Shown here piece by piece: positions 14,343-16,798 of a stretch of DNA of 16,798 nucleotides (the first letter of the stretch is position 1; the number at the start of each line of letters is the position of its first letter). The translations under genes and the position numbers were made by a program. Under the pieces are notes generated by a model. It saw nothing but the letters and a program-made list of their open reading frames with translations. It did not search any database and was not told where the DNA came from. This stretch comes from FEN-1250 sp038237245 (GTDB lineage Bacteria; Gemmatimonadota; Gemmatimonadetes; Gemmatimonadales; Gemmatimonadaceae), in assembly GCA_038237245.1 (NCBI GenBank), contig JBBRYY010000057.1:1-16798 (forward strand), read 5' to 3'.

Positions 14343-15670
14343 GCGCGCCGGCAATAGCGGAGGCGCCCGCGCTGCGGCTGCCGGGACAACACTTCGTCGT
14401 GGCGCTCGTCTTTCTGGCGCTGGGATCGGTGGGCTTGATCTGGATCGCGCCGGAGCTCGCCGCAGGGCTCTACTTGTCTCCCCACGTCGTCGCGGTAACG
14501 CACTGCTTCACACTCGGCTGGCTCACGACGACCATCTTCGGCGCGCTCTACCAACTCCTTCCAGTCGCCCTCGGCGCTCGCATACGCTGGAAGTTTCTCG
14601 GATACGTGAGCCTCTGGTGCTATGGCCCCGGCGTCGCGCTGTTCGTAACCGGGATCGCCGCACAGTCGCTGATGCTGCGGGATGCCGGGATCGCGCTCAT
14701 TACCGCCGGCATCCTGTGCGTCATCATCAATGTGGCAAGCTCACTGTGGGTTGCCACGAAACGGGATGAGGTCTGGACCGCAATCGCGATTGCGCTGTTC
14801 TTTCTGTCGTCCACGCTCGTGCTGGGGATGGTGCTTGCCCGAAATCTCCACACCGGCTTTCTCGCCGCAACGCGAGTGCGCGTGCTCGGCGTGCACATGC
14901 ATGTCGCGATGGTCGGCTGGGTGCTGCTCATGATCGTGGGGATCTCGCATCGGCTTCTCCCCATGTTTCTTCTCGCACACAGCGCCAGCATGCGTCTCAC
15001 TCGTTATGCCATCGGTCTCCTCGTCGCGGGTGTGTTGACGCTTGCAGCAGGCGTGTTGTGCGGGCTGGCGCACCTGCCCGCTGCGGCGAGCGCATGGATC
15101 GCGTGGGCAGGGCTCGGGATGATCGAGGGCGGTATCCTTTGCTACCTCCTCCAGGTACGACGGGTGTTCGCGGCACGGATGCGGCCGAAGCTCGACGCCG
15201 GCCTTCTTCATGTCCCCGTGTCACTCTCGTTTCTCGCCGCCAGCGCACTGCTCGGCCCCTTCGTCCTGCACGGTGGACTCGCACTTCCGCGCCTGGACAT
15301 CGCGTACGTGATGCTTGGCTTGCTCGGCGGTCTCACACTCTTTGCGATCGGGCAGTTCTATAAAATCGTTCCTTTTCTCATTTGGATCGCGCGCTATCGG
15401 CACGAGATGGGGCGAAAGCGAGTGCCTGCGCTGGCCGAGCTGTATTCGTCGAATGCGGCGCACCACGGGCTCGTGGCATTCACGGTCGCCGTTTCGGCAC
15501 TGGTGGCCGGCGAAGCGTTCGGCTCGACGCTCGTGCTCCGCGCGGCTGCGTGCCTTTTCACTTTCGGCGTCTTGCTCTTTGCGGGTCAGATGGTGCGAGT
15601 CGCCTTCGGCACTCCGAATCATGCTGCGGGCACGGCGACCAGCGAAACGAGGGCGGCAGTGGCCCGATGA
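14318..15670 (+). CDS. Heme-copper-oxidase-subunit-I-like membrane protein
   Basis: 450 residues, about twelve hydrophobic segments from residue 24 to 430. The pattern resembles cbb3-type subunit I-like proteins: helix II with THCFTLGWLTTTIFGALYQLLP (His62) and a later helix with HMHVAMVGW (His193, His195) followed by SHRLLPMF (His211). It is about the size of a subunit I, but the six-histidine set needed for two hemes and CuB cannot be confirmed, and no partner oxidase subunit is nearby. It may bind haem or metal as an orphan redox or sensory protein; NnrS is a weaker alternative. The ATG at 14318 has GGAGG seven bases upstream and was preferred over the GTG at 14339, which overlaps the Mrp stop as GTGA. 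The gene ends in an ATGA overlap with the next. Confidence 0.8.
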   Translation: MERRGAPVSAPAIAEAPALRLPGQHFVVALVFLALGSVGLIWIAPELAAGLYLSPHVVAVTHCFTLGWLTTTIFGALYQLLPVALGARIRWKFLGYVSLWCYGPGVALFVTGIAAQSLMLRDAGIALITAGILCVIINVASSLWVATKRDEVWTAIAIALFFLSSTLVLGMVLARNLHTGFLAATRVRVLGVHMHVAMVGWVLLMIVGISHRLLPMFLLAHSASMRLTRYAIGLLVAGVLTLAAGVLCGLAHLPAAASAWIAWAGLGMIEGGILCYLLQVRRVFAARMRPKLDAGLLHVPVSLSFLAASALLGPFVLHGGLALPRLDIAYVMLGLLGGLTLFAIGQFYKIVPFLIWIARYRHEMGRKRVPALAELYSSNAAHHGLVAFTVAVSALVAGEAFGSTLVLRAAACLFTFGVLLFAGQMVRVAFGTPNHAAGTATSETRAAVAR

Positions 15671-16521
15671 CGGCACCCACACGGATACTCCAATCCGAAC
15701 GGCTTCAGAGCGTATTCGAGCGAGACGAGCGGTTGATCGACATCATCGCCAGCCACTCGCTGGCGCTCGCCAAGCTGAGGAATTCGCCGATGCGCCGGAT
15801 CATGGCTCGAGTGACCACGGTTGCGCAGGCAGCGCGACTCTGCGGAATCCCCGCATTGCAGTTGCTGGACGAGCTCAATGCCGCATTGGGATTTGAGCTG
15901 TCCGACGTTTCGATCGCAGCTGCTGACGAATCGCAATCCACGCCGGAAATTGCCGATCAGGCAACCGCGCCGGATTGGACGGGCCAGATGGCGGTGGAGC
16001 TCGATGTGCGGGACGACCTTCGCAACGGGCGCGAGCCGTTTTCGCGTATCATGGCGGCGGTCGCGCGGCTCAGCCCCTCCAGCGTGCTCCTTCTTCGTAC
16101 GACATTCGAGCCAGTACCACTGTTCTCCGTTCTTGCGAAGCGTGGCTTCGAGCATCACGCGGAGCAGCGCGGAGCGGAAGACTGGCTCGTATGGTTTCGA
16201 CAATCGGGTTCACCGGATCCGGTGACTGAAGCTCCTGCGCGCCCGACGCTGGAGCCGCGCGCGTCCGGGAGCGATATCGGGCTCGCCGATGTCGTGCTCG
16301 ACGTCCGTGGGCTCGAGCCACCCGAGCCGATGGTGCGAACGCTCGAGGCACTCGAGGTGCTTCCGCAGACACGCACGCTGCTGCACGTCAATGTGCGCAT
16401 CCCGCAGCTCCTGCTTCCCATTCTGCGCGAGCGGGGGTTCGCCTTCGAGATCGACGACACACGAGTGGGTGAGGTGCACGTCCGGATCTGGCGCGCGGAG
16501 GCACCGGCTGTAGACGCTTGA
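15667..16521 (+). CDS. DUF1858-like plus tandem DUF2249 protein
   Basis: 284 residues, soluble, no signal peptide. Residues about 12-76 form a helical DUF1858-like domain (LQSVFERDERLIDII, then VTTVAQAARLCGIPALQLLDEL). Two DUF2249-like domains follow, at about 110-178 (ELDVRDDL... EDWLVWFRQ) and 208-276 (VLDVRGLEPPEP... VHVRIWR). Both keep the opening LDVR and the closing strand but have lost the NDHDP motif: the first reads TTFEPVPL and the second VNVRIPQLLL. DUF2249 domains are often linked to hemerythrin-like NO or Fe-S repair proteins. The start codon overlaps the membrane protein stop (ATGA), so translation is coupled. Its partner is probably the membrane protein or the canonical DUF2249 protein downstream. 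Confidence 0.85.
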   Translation: MTAPTRILQSERLQSVFERDERLIDIIASHSLALAKLRNSPMRRIMARVTTVAQAARLCGIPALQLLDELNAALGFELSDVSIAAADESQSTPEIADQATAPDWTGQMAVELDVRDDLRNGREPFSRIMAAVARLSPSSVLLLRTTFEPVPLFSVLAKRGFEHHAEQRGAEDWLVWFRQSGSPDPVTEAPARPTLEPRASGSDIGLADVVLDVRGLEPPEPMVRTLEALEVLPQTRTLLHVNVRIPQLLLPILRERGFAFEIDDTRVGEVHVRIWRAEAPAVDA

Positions 16522-16535
16522 CGAAGGCAACTGGC

Positions 16536-16552
16536 TTCGCGCATCGCGCGAA
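16536..16552. repeat. Hairpin TTCGCGC-ATC-GCGCGAA
   Basis: Perfect 7-bp arms around a 3-nt loop in the 84-bp gap between the two DUF2249 genes. Only a short T stretch (ATTTC) follows, so this may be a weak terminator or an RNA processing/stability hairpin that changes the dosage of the last gene. Confidence 0.4.
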
Positions 16553-16605
16553 CGATTTCACGGTCGCACGCTCACCGCGCGCGGCCTCACCATGTGAGGA
16601 TCCCA

Positions 16606-16798
16606 ATGAATGATGAATCCCGCTCCACTGCTTCGAAGTCGCAGCCCCGCGAGCTCGACGTGCGCCCAATTCCGCCTCGCGACAAGCATTCGACGATTTT
16701 CCGTACATTCGAAAGTCTGCGGTCGGGCGAAGCGATGCTCCTGATCAACGATCACGATCCGAAGCCGCTGCGCTATCAGCTCGAAGCCGAGCAGGCCG
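16606..16798 (+). CDS. DUF2249 domain protein (cut by right edge)
   Basis: Only the first 64 residues are visible and the frame stays open to the edge. After about 14 polar residues the canonical DUF2249 domain begins: ELDVRPIPPRDKHSTIF, then SGEAMLLINDHDPKPLRYQLE, with the intact NDHDP motif. The start ATG at 16606 has TGAGGA five bases upstream. Whether the full protein is a lone DUF2249 or is fused to another domain cannot be seen. It lies 84 bp after the tandem DUF2249 gene on the same strand. Confidence 0.85.
   Translation, partial: MNDESRSTASKSQPRELDVRPIPPRDKHSTIFRTFESLRSGEAMLLINDHDPKPLRYQLEAEQA

Noticed and set aside
14318..15670. NnrS identity for the membrane protein
   Set aside because: The H-x-H-x3-VGW and HRLLPMF patterns look closer to cbb3-type subunit I-like proteins; kept only as an alternative.

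Overview
The window is high-GC bacterial DNA with tightly packed genes. The mix suggests a soil-type Gemmatimonadota or Acidobacteriota-like bacterium: a single-chain MacB/FtsX permease of the ADOP type (about 800 residues), an NtrY/NtrC-like two-component pair, a Tat-exported two-domain multicopper oxidase, and a Crp/Mrp/DUF2249 gene set. This taxonomic reading is inference. No rRNA, tRNA, CRISPR array, insertion sequence or phage gene was seen.

Layout. (1) 1-223 holds no firm gene. 224-1120 (+) is a lipoprotein with a DUF4382-like body and a His/Asp/Gly-rich tail. (2) 8434 down to 1160, all on the minus strand, is a five-gene unit: HlyD-type adaptor, MacB-type ATPase, ADOP permease, sigma-54-dependent response regulator, and NtrY-like sensor kinase. 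ATPase and permease genes are 2 bp apart, and the kinase start overlaps the regulator's end. In front of the unit is a -24/-12-like element (8513-8530) with an inverted repeat about 100 nt upstream of the predicted transcription start. Together these suggest that the regulator encoded at the end of the unit activates it. (3) 9444-8704 (-) is a secreted SYLF/Ysc84-domain protein followed by a strong hairpin. (4) 9723-11939 (+) is a Tat/lipoprotein multicopper oxidase followed by a NarX/NreB-type sensor kinase with no response regulator in the window. A perfect 15-bp palindrome precedes the oxidase. (5) 12305-11991 (-) is a small MIP18/DUF59 Fe-S assembly protein. It diverges from a plus-strand series: Crp/Fnr regulator, Mrp/ApbC-type ATPase, heme-copper-oxidase-subunit-I-like membrane protein, a DUF1858-like plus tandem DUF2249 protein, and a further DUF2249 protein cut by the right edge.

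How the genes fit together. Region 2 looks like an efflux or envelope-stress exporter with its own sensing pair. Region 5 looks like a redox or N-oxide-linked module: Fe-S assembly factors, a membrane redox-like protein and DUF2249 proteins (often linked to NO or hemerythrin proteins) under one Crp-type regulator. Its most unusual point is that the Mrp ATPase lacks the CxxC pair that normally holds its Fe-S cluster. A Crp-type operator (GTGA-N6-TCAC) lies between the divergent genes and agrees with the regulator's recognition helix. The function of region 5 remains inference.
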